Assembly: GCF_947495315.1 (NCBI RefSeq) | Contig: NZ_CANLYD010000021.1 | Coordinates: 46,008 to 110,007 of the forward strand | Origin: an uncultured Aquimarina sp. | GTDB lineage: Bacteria; Bacteroidota; Bacteroidia; Flavobacteriales; Flavobacteriaceae | DNA: 64,000 nt | Direction: 5' to 3' | Shown here: piece by piece, positions 46,785 to 53,435 of the stretch | How the letters are laid out: every line of letters starts with the position of its first letter | How positions within the stretch are numbered: position 1 is the stretch's first letter | Position numbers and translations under genes: made by a program | The notes under the pieces: model-generated | Databases searched by the model: none | The model's input: the letters and a program-made list of their open reading frames with translations, nothing else | What the model was told of the DNA's origin: nothing

Positions 46785-46827
46785 AAGGGTATATAATTTT
46801 TATCCAAGATAAAAATTATATACCCTT
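46785..46827. promoter_or_regulatory. Perfect 20-bp hairpin directly before the CHAT start codon
   Basis: AAGGGTATATAATTTTTATC (46785-46804) and its exact complement (46808-46827) flank a 3-nt loop. On the minus-strand transcript the stem ends 7 nt before the CHAT ATG and is followed by TATTTTAATG. It can act as the terminator of the upstream lipoprotein transcript, as an attenuator, or by hiding the translation start. Confidence 0.8.
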
Positions 46828-46871
46828 ATGCCATCTATTTAGTATATTTTTAAAGTTTGTATGAAGTTTTG

Positions 46872-47381
46872 CTATTCGTGTAAACGTATTCTTGGATCTT
46901 GTCTAATTTCAGAAAGTATGTTTATGTATTCAAATACAAACTCATCTGATTGTGTTGGGTCGTCATCTTCCTCAGGTAAATCCTGAGCTCCCCTGGAATT
47001 CGTTCTTCCGTCTAACGATTTTAAGAACCATTGTTCTATTTCAGATGTTGTTGTAGCAACCTGAACTAGAACTAAGTCCGGATGTTTTTCAGAAAACTTT
47101 CTACGAACGTCTACTCGTATCTCATCATTTTCTGTAATATAAATTACTTCAATGATAAAATCTTGACCTTCATAACTATTATCGAAAGGCATTCCGTAAT
47201 CTTGTATCTCTCCTTCTTCTTCTCCTCCTTCTCCAACGGTGTCGCTACTAAGCCAAGACTTATTTGTTATGTTTATTGTGTTTTCTAGATTTTGTGTCTT
47301 GTCGACAATGGAATCATCTGTAGAACAGCTTATAGTGATTAATGAAATTAACAATCCCCAAATTACCTTTTTTGTTTTCAT
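46872..47381 (-). CDS. Small acidic lipoprotein next to the CHAT gene
   Basis: A 169-residue protein with a lipoprotein signal (LITISCSTDD); Asp-Asp after the Cys region resembles surface-export signals in this phylum. The mature protein is very acidic (GEGGEEEGEIQ, LPEEDDD) with one strand-rich patch (DFIIEVIYITENDEIRVDVR). Function not recognised. It lies upstream of the CHAT gene on the same strand, 94 bp before its start, and is divergent from the sigma factor gene. Confidence 0.75.
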   Translation of the reverse strand: MKTKKVIWGLLISLITISCSTDDSIVDKTQNLENTINITNKSWLSSDTVGEGGEEEGEIQDYGMPFDNSYEGQDFIIEVIYITENDEIRVDVRRKFSEKHPDLVLVQVATTTSEIEQWFLKSLDGRTNSRGAQDLPEEDDDPTQSDEFVFEYINILSEIRQDPRIRLHE

Positions 47382-47593
47382 ACTAGTTTTTAAAATTTAA
47401 ATATTAATACATTTTCATAATATAGTTATAACAAATTGAAATTCTTACCCTGAAAATTTGTGGTTTTTTCATTTTTAGGAGTGATTTTTGCTAAATGAAT
47501 TATAGAAAGAATTGATAATATGTTAGTTTAGTCTTTCTTTAGAGTCAAATTATAGATAATATTAATAATAAATATCCTCAGAAGATTTCGAAA

Positions 47594-48157
47594 ATGCAAA
47601 AATTAGCAAGTAAAAACTATTTAGAAGGTCTTTTATCTGGTGATCAATCTGTGATTGATGAGATTTATAAGAAGAACTTTCAACCAGTTTTATCTTTTGT
47701 AAGAAAAAATAATGGAAGTTATCAGGATGCAGAAGAGGTTTTTCAAGATGCTTTATTCCAGTTAATTGTAAGGTTAAAAGTTAGGAAATTTGAAATTAAA
47801 TCTACATTCGAAGGATATTTATTTACAGTTTGCAAAAATCTTTGGCGTAAAGAATTAAATAAACGAAAAAAAAGGGTAAGAAATACAGATGTAATAGAAC
47901 TAGTAATTGAAGAAAATAAACATAGCTCGTTTATTTTGGAACAAGAACGTTGGGAGCTTTTCGAGGAAAAGATTAATCAACTCTCAGATATTTGTATGAA
48001 ACTTTTAAAAGATTATTTTAATAAAGTGTCATATGATGTAATTGTAGAGAAGTTTAATTATTCATCAGAAAATGTAGCTTTTCAGCAAGTTTTTAAATGT
48101 AAAAAACGCTTAGCAGAGCTTATTAAAAGAGATAGTAAATATCAAGATTTAAGTTAA
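47594..48157 (+). CDS. ECF-type sigma-70 family factor
   Basis: Alternative sigma factor of 187 residues. Region 2 is visible as QDAEEVFQDALFQLIVRLK and FEGYLFTVCKNLWRKEL; region 4 is SDICMKLLKDYFNKVSYDVI with VAFQQVFKCKKRLAELIKR as recognition helix. The next gene starts 2 bp after its stop and encodes a membrane-anchored TPR protein that probably acts as its partner. It is divergent from the lipoprotein-CHAT genes, which are candidate targets. Confidence 0.88.
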   Translation: MQKLASKNYLEGLLSGDQSVIDEIYKKNFQPVLSFVRKNNGSYQDAEEVFQDALFQLIVRLKVRKFEIKSTFEGYLFTVCKNLWRKELNKRKKRVRNTDVIELVIEENKHSSFILEQERWELFEEKINQLSDICMKLLKDYFNKVSYDVIVEKFNYSSENVAFQQVFKCKKRLAELIKRDSKYQDLS

Positions 48158-48159
48158 TA

Positions 48160-48954
48160 ATGGACGAAGATATATATAAGAAAATTGAAGCCTATTTAGG
48201 CGGCGATATGACTTCTGAAGAGCAAAAACAGTTTGACCTAATGATGTCAGAGGATATAGAGTTGCAAAAGGAGGTGAAATTAGTCAATGAAATTAATCAT
48301 CATTTAAATAAGGAAAGCTGGCTTTCTCTGAAGGAAACTAAAAACAAACAGGCAAGAAATGATATAGAAGATTACATTAAGAGTAATGAAGCTAATGAAA
48401 TAAAATCTAGTATAAGTGCTGCAGGAAAAAGGTATAAAAAATCGCAGTATTGGTCAAGAAGAAGATCACTCATTGCTTCTATCGCTGGCGTTTTTGTAAT
48501 TGTATTATTATCTACTGTTTTTTTTAATCAAAATTCGTCTACGACTAAGTTGTACTCAAAATATTATACAGAAAATGATCTGCCTTCTATAGTTAAAAGA
48601 GGCTCGCAAAATGAATTTTTGAATAATGGGATTACCGCTTTTAAAGCTAAGAGGTATGAAAAAGCAGTCACTTTTTTTGAAGATTATTTAAAAGAAAATA
48701 GTGATCCGTTAATATATAGTTACATAGGAATTTCATATCTTGAATTGGATAAGACAAAAGAAGCACTAAGTAGTTTTGATAAACTGTTGTATTCTGATTC
48801 TTTAGATAAGTCTAAGGCTTTATGGTATAAAAGCCTGATATATTTAAAGATGAATGATAAGATTGAATTAAAAAAAACACTTTCTAATATAGTCAGTGAT
48901 TCCACTAATTTTAATTATAACAAAGCAAAAGAATTGTTACTAGTTGTGGACTAA
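48160..48954 (+). CDS. Membrane-anchored TPR protein, probable anti-sigma-like partner
   Basis: A 264-residue protein. The cytoplasmic N-terminal part (about 1-95) resembles anti-sigma zinc-less N-termini in this phylum (KIEAYLGGDMTSEEQKQFD), followed by a basic stretch, one transmembrane helix (LIASIAGVFVIVLLSTVFF, about 107-125) and a periplasmic domain with TPR-like repeats (FKAKRYEKAVTFFEDYLKEN, GISYLELDKTKEALSSFDKL). Its start overlaps the sigma factor stop region by coupling distance (2 bp). Sequestration of the sigma factor is inferred from position and topology. Confidence 0.8.
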   Translation: MDEDIYKKIEAYLGGDMTSEEQKQFDLMMSEDIELQKEVKLVNEINHHLNKESWLSLKETKNKQARNDIEDYIKSNEANEIKSSISAAGKRYKKSQYWSRRRSLIASIAGVFVIVLLSTVFFNQNSSTTKLYSKYYTENDLPSIVKRGSQNEFLNNGITAFKAKRYEKAVTFFEDYLKENSDPLIYSYIGISYLELDKTKEALSSFDKLLYSDSLDKSKALWYKSLIYLKMNDKIELKKTLSNIVSDSTNFNYNKAKELLLVVD

Positions 48955-48996
48955 TACCGAAATAAAATTACCAAGTCAAAATATCAAAAGAAGAAA

Positions 48997-49027
48997 AAAA
49001 GGATTAAATCATTGATTTAATCCTTTT
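48997..49027. terminator. Bidirectional intrinsic terminator
   Basis: AAAAGGATTAAATC and GATTTAATCCTTTT form a perfect 14-bp stem with an ATT loop between convergent genes. Confidence 0.8.
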
Positions 49028-49069
49028 CTAAAATCTTATGTTTTGTTATACAGCAAAACGAATAACTTT

Positions 49070-49249
49070 TTAGAAACAAGGAGGTCCTTGTACCCAGGTA
49101 TATCCATTATGATAGCAGCAACTTAGTGCTGGATCGCAACGTCGTCTTCTATTTTGATTTTTAGCAAGAATGTATACTCCGCCAGTTATATCCTGTTGTT
49201 GTTTCTTAGAGAGCGTTTTAGCTCCTTCTAACTTTTTAATCTGTTTCAT
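49070..49249 (-). CDS. Cys-rich secreted-peptide precursor with GG leader (peptide B)
   Basis: A 59-residue peptide from the ATG at 49249. Leader: MKQIKKLEGAKTLSKKQQQD then ITGG, a clear double-glycine signal. The core of 35 residues is basic (NRRRRC) with four Cys (RC, SCC and PCF) and aromatic residues near the end (YTWVQGPPCF). A 17-bp block of its 5' leader, identical in peptide D, lies 17 bp before the start. It is the last peptide gene of the array, facing the TPR gene across a terminator. Confidence 0.78.
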   Translation of the reverse strand: MKQIKKLEGAKTLSKKQQQDITGGVYILAKNQNRRRRCDPALSCCYHNGYTWVQGPPCF

Positions 49250-49329
49250 AATTTCTAGGTTTTTTGAGTTTTGATATTGAAAAATATTGCATTCTAACAA
49301 GAGAAGTAAATGTACTTACTTCGGTAATG

Positions 49330-49512
49330 TTAGCAATCATAACAAACACCTTCCATACATGTACCAGGATTGCCAGAAGGAGTGTCGTAACAGGTTTGTC
49401 CATCGGTCTCCATAGTACAAATAATGATGCCTCCACCGAAGCCGCCATTCACCGAGTGTTGTTCTTTTTTACTTAGTGTTTTTGCTTTTCTAATTTGCAG
49501 AATTTGATTCAT
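49330..49512 (-). CDS. Cys-rich secreted-peptide precursor with GG leader (peptide C)
   Basis: A 60-residue peptide. Leader: MNQILQIRKAKTLSKKEQHS then VNGG. The core starts with FGGGIIIC and has five Cys (IIIC, QTC, GTC, GVC and a C-terminal DC), with Gly, Thr and Asp between them. The odd number of Cys would leave one free or allow dimer formation. An AACTCTTAAAA block precedes the start, as in the other peptide genes. Confidence 0.8.
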   Translation of the reverse strand: MNQILQIRKAKTLSKKEQHSVNGGFGGGIIICTMETDGQTCYDTPSGNPGTCMEGVCYDC

Positions 49513-49567
49513 GATTTTTAGGTTTTAAGAGTTTCTATTAGATAATATCAATGTCTTCTTTATTGGC

Positions 49568-49741
49568 TTAATAAGGCCCACCCGGATACGTGCAAATACA
49601 ACCTACACAAATTTTTCCGGGACAACAATTACTATCAGTAATGCACTCTGTAGGACATCCTGAACTACTTCCATTAATTGATTTTTGATCTTCTTTTTTA
49701 AGAAGCTTGATTCCGTTTAATTCTAAAAAATCGTTTAACAT
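49568..49741 (-). CDS. Cys-rich secreted-peptide precursor, knottin-like core (peptide D)
   Basis: A 57-residue peptide from the ATG at 49741. The leader MLNDFLELNGIKLLKKEDQK then SINGS ends in Gly-Ser instead of Gly-Gly. The core has seven Cys with spacing C-x3-C-x5-CC-x4-C-x2-C-x-C (CPTEC, NCCPGKIC, GCIC), which recalls inhibitor cystine-knot peptides, although a seventh Cys is present. Its 5' leader shares a 17-bp block with peptide B at the same distance from the start. Confidence 0.75.
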   Translation of the reverse strand: MLNDFLELNGIKLLKKEDQKSINGSSSGCPTECITDSNCCPGKICVGCICTYPGGPY

Positions 49742-49948
49742 AATTAATTTGTTTTTAAAGTTTTGATATTGAAAAGGAGTAAATCCAATAAGTATGGCAA
49801 TGAAAAACCACACCGACATTCTTCACTATAATCGAATTGATTATTGAGAAGACAAAACAGTTTACGTTTTACTTAATCAATTGGTATTGGGGTTAAACTA
49901 TTTCCTGATTTAAGGGTTTCGAAAATATTTTCTGCTTAGAATTGTAGC

Positions 49949-50158
49949 TTACCAAGCTCCACCACCATTACATACATCGTCACTGCAAGTATAGTATGGG
50001 TCATTGCCTAAAAAGGGGTAGTGCTGAAGCCACCATCCCTGAGAACGAGGTCCGCAGCAGAATTGTTCTAAGGTAGGTATATAACCTCCAGAAATTAATT
50101 TTTGTTGTGTTTTGTTTAATGTTTTAACCTTGGTAAGGTTTAGAATTGATTGTAACAT
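49949..50158 (-). CDS. Cys-rich secreted-peptide precursor with GG leader (peptide E)
   Basis: A 69-residue peptide from the ATG at 50158. Leader: MLQSILNLTKVKTLNKTQQK then LISGG. The core of 44 residues has four Cys (FCCG, TC and VC) and is rich in aromatic residues (SQGWWLQHYPFLGNDPYYTC), ending in NGGGAW. A terminator-like hairpin ends 20 bp before its start and its T tract could double as a -7 element. Confidence 0.8.
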   Translation of the reverse strand: MLQSILNLTKVKTLNKTQQKLISGGYIPTLEQFCCGPRSQGWWLQHYPFLGNDPYYTCSDDVCNGGGAW

Positions 50159-50177
50159 AATTATAGGTTTAAGAGTT

Positions 50178-50215
50178 AAAAAAAATACCCCCCGAAAGTT
50201 TAAAGACATTCGGGG
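50178..50215 (-). terminator. Intrinsic terminator between peptides F and E, overlapping a possible promoter
   Basis: On the minus strand CCCCGAA and TTCGGGG pair around a 12-nt loop and are followed by GGTATTTTTTTT. The T tract reads TATTTTTT, one base from the -7 consensus, and is followed by the AACTC block of peptide E. Confidence 0.65.
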
Positions 50216-50272
50216 AAATATCTGAGTGAGTGTGTGAAGAAAAAGAGTATACAATACTTCTTTTCGTAATAT

Positions 50273-50317
50273 AACTTTTCTTAAAAGAAAAGTTTCTTTT
50301 CTGGGTTTAGGAAACCC
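50273..50317 (-). terminator. Two hairpins after peptide F
   Basis: GGGTTT/AAACCC (50303-50317) with an AGG loop, and AACTTTTCTT/AAGAAAAGTT (50273-50294). They lie 9-50 bp after the peptide F stop on its strand. The T runs are short, so this is a weaker terminator than the hairpin before peptide E, or an RNA-stabilising structure. Confidence 0.45.
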
Positions 50318-50325
50318 TTAAGTGT

Positions 50326-50532
50326 TTAGAACCCTAAACCACCAATTGGATCAGTGCCATCAGGGCATGTGCTGCTACAGGATACTGCGATAATTTCAAG
50401 ATATCCGTTACGTCCCATAACAATACATCCGCAATCATCTGATGAAGGAAGTGTAATACCTCCTTTAACCGATCTTTGTTGCTTTTTGTTCAGTTCGTGA
50501 ACACCTTTTACTGCTAGAATTTTTGATAACAT
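50326..50532 (-). CDS. Cys-rich secreted-peptide precursor with GG leader (peptide F)
   Basis: A 68-residue peptide that starts 31 bp after the VKOR-fusion gene and is very likely on its transcript. Leader: MLSKILAVKGVHELNKKQQR then SVKGG. The core of 43 residues has four Cys (DCGC, SC and TC) and a Gly-rich end (IGGLGF). The close link to the disulfide-oxidase gene is the main argument that the Cys of these peptides form disulfides. Confidence 0.8.
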   Translation of the reverse strand: MLSKILAVKGVHELNKKQQRSVKGGITLPSSDDCGCIVMGRNGYLEIIAVSCSSTCPDGTDPIGGLGF

Positions 50533-50563
50533 ATAATTCGATTTAAGTTGGATTGGATTTTAA

Positions 50564-52159
50564 TTAAACACCCACTGATTTTTCTTCTATTTCATAATCA
50601 TGCTCATTTTGATTTTCAATCATCATGCTAGTAAAGTGAAAAAACTCATCATAACTATACTTTTTAGGATATATAGAGGTATTTATAAGAGAAGCGGGGG
50701 TATAGAATAAATTATTCTTTTCTGCCCATTCGGATTGATTTTTAAGGACTTCAATATGGTGTTCGCTGTTTTTTGGAGTTCCATACTTTTTTATCCAAGT
50801 ACTAAAAGTCCTATCATTAAACCATTCGCTATATGCATTAATAAAACTATCAGATCCGTTATCGCGATATATCTCCATTAATCGTAAACTTATCTGAGTC
50901 GCTTGATTATCAAGATCATCTAATGATACTTTCAATCGTATAATGATTTGTAATTGCTCGCTCATCGTTCTTAGTACGCGAGTGTATGCTTCAAAAGCAC
51001 CTTTACAGTAGCCGCACATCGGATTGGTTAGACTTATAATCTTAAATTTAGCATTAGGGTTACCTAAGACAATTTCATTTGTAATTGAAGTATTATCTTC
51101 TATTTTATCAGATATACTTAATAAATGATCAAATATCTGTCTATCACGCTTAAAGTGATTAAGTTTTATATTGTCACTTTTGTAATCTTTATTCTCGATC
51201 ATATTTTCTTTTACATGCATATAACCTAATGTAGCCAATGCGGAAACCATGACAAAAGCAGCAATTGATACTAAGGCAAACTCAAAAGAAAGACCAAGTA
51301 AAGCAACTACAATTAAACCAGTAGATATAGTACTGATAGCAATACATATTGCACACCATTTTTTTATAATGAATGCTTGAGAATATATGGAATACACAAT
51401 AAATGGAATTCCGATAAGTGTTGGCAATAATAAGGTACTATCAAAGCCATAAAATAGTTGATATATAGTGAGAATACCAAAAAATACAATACTCGCATCT
51501 GCTAATGAAAAATTCTTAAACAATTTTCCTGTATTGTTATTAATTACATCTCCACAGTTAGAATTCCCTACAGATGTACAAAACTGATGCATAGTATTGG
51601 ACTGTATGCCTAGGCTTTCTCTAACGGCAAAAAGACTAAAAATAACTCCAGAAATTGATAATAATAAAAATAGTATTTGGTAAAGATCAAATGGTTTAAA
51701 TACTAAGGCTACAATTGAACTTACCAACAGAGCTCCAAACAGAATATTCTGGATAAGAGATTCTTTTGAGAAAATGGCACTCTTTCCAGTATTATGCTCT
51801 ACGGCTATTACCTTAGGAACCCATATTTTCTTAAATTCTTCATAGGTAAACTTCGTATTCTCAAGATCCGAATGTTTCAGTTGAATACTTCCATTTTTAT
51901 TAATGACAGAAACGATCTCCTCTGAGGTATCCTTTTTTACTAATGAAACAAAACTTTTAGGGAGTTGGTCTAAAGCTTCTATAGGAACTTCTACAGCAAT
52001 ATTATCAATATTAAAATAATCCAGTGTATCCGTAATAGATTGAAAACTCGGATAATTAGGATGTATCTGTAATTGTAATTCTAAATCCTTTTTGTCGTAG
52101 TTGCTGATCCTATTCTGAATCAAAACAGTTTCAACTATATTTTCAATGTTATTTTTCAT
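50564..52159 (-). CDS. Fusion of C39-like, VKOR and thioredoxin-like domains: peptide-cluster disulfide oxidase
   Basis: A 531-residue membrane protein. The N-terminal 130 residues resemble a C39 bacteriocin-peptidase fold (LQIHPNYPSFQSITDTLDYF, then a FVSLVKK strand) but no catalytic Cys or His is in place, so it probably only binds. The VKOR part (about 135-330, six hydrophobic segments) has the loop Cys pair FCTSVGNSNC (about 192 and 201) and the membrane CxxC in WCAIC (about 267-270). The C-terminal thioredoxin/DsbA-like domain has NPMCGYCKGAF (about 381-384). VKOR-Trx proteins make disulfides in exported proteins using quinone. Here the likely substrates are the adjacent peptides, inferred from context. 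With six segments both ends would face the periplasm if the VKOR core has its usual orientation. Confidence 0.85.
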   Translation of the reverse strand: MKNNIENIVETVLIQNRISNYDKKDLELQLQIHPNYPSFQSITDTLDYFNIDNIAVEVPIEALDQLPKSFVSLVKKDTSEEIVSVINKNGSIQLKHSDLENTKFTYEEFKKIWVPKVIAVEHNTGKSAIFSKESLIQNILFGALLVSSIVALVFKPFDLYQILFLLLSISGVIFSLFAVRESLGIQSNTMHQFCTSVGNSNCGDVINNNTGKLFKNFSLADASIVFFGILTIYQLFYGFDSTLLLPTLIGIPFIVYSIYSQAFIIKKWCAICIAISTISTGLIVVALLGLSFEFALVSIAAFVMVSALATLGYMHVKENMIENKDYKSDNIKLNHFKRDRQIFDHLLSISDKIEDNTSITNEIVLGNPNAKFKIISLTNPMCGYCKGAFEAYTRVLRTMSEQLQIIIRLKVSLDDLDNQATQISLRLMEIYRDNGSDSFINAYSEWFNDRTFSTWIKKYGTPKNSEHHIEVLKNQSEWAEKNNLFYTPASLINTSIYPKKYSYDEFFHFTSMMIENQNEHDYEIEEKSVGV

Positions 52160-52216
52160 GTATCCTTTAAGATGATTTTGTTTTCGTGTGCTTAACTTCT
52201 GATAAAGATACTATAA

Positions 52217-52240
52217 AAGTTGATCGCCCCATATCAACTT
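52217..52240. promoter_or_regulatory. Inverted repeat in the promoter region of the VKOR-fusion gene
   Basis: AAGTTGAT (52217-52224) and ATCAACTT (52233-52240) are perfect inverted repeats with an 8-bp spacer. On the minus strand a TATCTTTA (one mismatch to the -7 consensus) lies at 52210-52203, so the repeat is just upstream of a possible promoter. A regulator site is inferred. Confidence 0.4.
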
Positions 52241-52628
52241 ATATGCTGATTTTTCTTTGTATCAGATATTTTGAAAAATTATTTTTCAAAATTAAAAGCC
52301 TTCTAAATTAGAAATTTTAAAACGTATACTCGACGAGGATACTACATAAAATAGAAATGGAATAACCGTAATTTTAGAGTTTATTTATGTTAATTTTTCA
52401 TCTTAAAAACCTGCTATTCAGGGTTTTGAATTTTATCAAAACACTCCAAAAACCTAACACTTAATTTGTGTTAAAGTTTGATTTTGCTCTACACTTTACG
52501 CTTCATTCAATAGTTGATAGTAGTTTTCCTGATTAATTATAGTCTAAAAAAAATAAACCGTATCTGAATATAGGTTGATTTTGATACTTTTGTGAATTGA
52601 TTAGTAATAATTATAAAAAAACCGAAAT
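52241..52628. other. AT-rich divergent intergenic region with palindromes
   Basis: Part of the 469-bp gap between the VKOR-fusion gene and the nuclease gene. It has a perfect 12-bp inverted repeat ATTTTGAAAAAT/ATTTTTCAAAAT (52268-52292), a palindrome TTCTAAATTAGAA (52301-52313) and, at 52585-52592, TACTTTTG, a -7 match for the nuclease gene. No coding frame was found. Confidence 0.45.
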
Positions 52629-53432
52629 TTGAAAAGAAAGTTTATATATCCGTTATTGGTTCTTATTGTTACCGTTGGCTTCTATTACATAGAAAAAAAA
52701 ATAGATGCAACTGATATGAAAGATGCAACTGAACGGATAGGTAAAAATAAAGAACTGAGCTTTTTTTATCTTCCAACATCCACAACAAATATTGTAGTGT
52801 CGCATAATAATTACTCTTTATCGTATTCCGAAAAACATGAGCAACCAGAATGGGTAGCTTATGAATTAAAAAAAGAACATCTAGTCAAAAATGAATTCAA
52901 GAGACCGTTTTTTGAAGTTGACAATAAGGTAAGGTCTTCTTCGGCAGATTGGAGAAACTATAAAAACTCAGGATATGACAGAGGGCATCTATGTCCTGCG
53001 GGAGACAGGAGATTTTCGTATGATGCTTTTGAAGAAACTTTTCTTACATCTAATATTTCTCCTCAGAATCACCAATTTAATGCAGGTGTTTGGAATAATT
53101 TAGAACAAAAAGTTAGGTATTGGGCAAGTAAGTATGATGGTGTTTATGTGGTAACTGGAGGAGTTTTAACGGATGATCTTAAGACAATTGGTTACGAAGC
53201 GGTTTCTGTACCGAAATATTTTTATAAAGTGATTCTCAATAAGAACTCTCAAAACTCAAAAATGATAGCATTTTTGATTCCTCATAATGATACGGATAAA
53301 CCATTAGAAGATTTTGTTGTTACTACTGACAGTATCGAAAAACTAACGGGGATTGATTTTTTCCACGAATTACCAGATACTATAGAAAATAAACTTGAAG
53401 CGTCTTCTAATAAGAACGCCTGGAAATTCTAA
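52629..53432 (+). CDS. Membrane-anchored DNA/RNA non-specific endonuclease
   Basis: Nuclease of the NUC1/EndoG (beta-beta-alpha metal) family, 267 residues. A single N-terminal hydrophobic segment (FIYPLLVLIVTVGFYYI) acts as signal or anchor. The active site is DRGHLCPAGDRR (about residue 118-129), with the downstream metal-binding Asn in SNISPQNHQFNAGVWNNLE. The start is a TTG, since no ATG precedes the hydrophobic segment; a TACTTTTG -7 element 36 bp upstream supports it. The gene ends 3 bp from the convergent rodA. A role in using environmental DNA is possible but not shown. Confidence 0.9.
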   Translation: MKRKFIYPLLVLIVTVGFYYIEKKIDATDMKDATERIGKNKELSFFYLPTSTTNIVVSHNNYSLSYSEKHEQPEWVAYELKKEHLVKNEFKRPFFEVDNKVRSSSADWRNYKNSGYDRGHLCPAGDRRFSYDAFEETFLTSNISPQNHQFNAGVWNNLEQKVRYWASKYDGVYVVTGGVLTDDLKTIGYEAVSVPKYFYKVILNKNSQNSKMIAFLIPHNDTDKPLEDFVVTTDSIEKLTGIDFFHELPDTIENKLEASSNKNAWKF

Positions 53433-53435
53433 TAG

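Noticed and set aside
43949..46807. CHAT protein as part of a CRISPR-linked (Craspase-type) defence system
   Set aside because: No CRISPR array or Cas-like gene was found; the protein has a signal peptide and membrane anchor.
46778..46807. Upstream TTG start of the CHAT gene
   Set aside because: The codon lies in the loop of the perfect hairpin, and the resulting extension puts polar residues before the signal peptide.
49236..49448. Overlapping frames across peptides B and C on both strands
   Set aside because: They lack the leader pattern and overlap better candidates that share leader, 5' block and Cys content.
42682..52159. Lanthipeptide or other modified-peptide gene cluster
   Set aside because: No LanB, LanC, LanM, radical SAM, YcaO or graspetide ligase gene lies in the window; the only candidate processing enzyme is the disulfide oxidase fusion.
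50564..52159. Active C39 bacteriocin-processing peptidase
   Set aside because: The N-terminal domain shows no catalytic Cys or His at the expected places, and there is no ABC ATPase domain.
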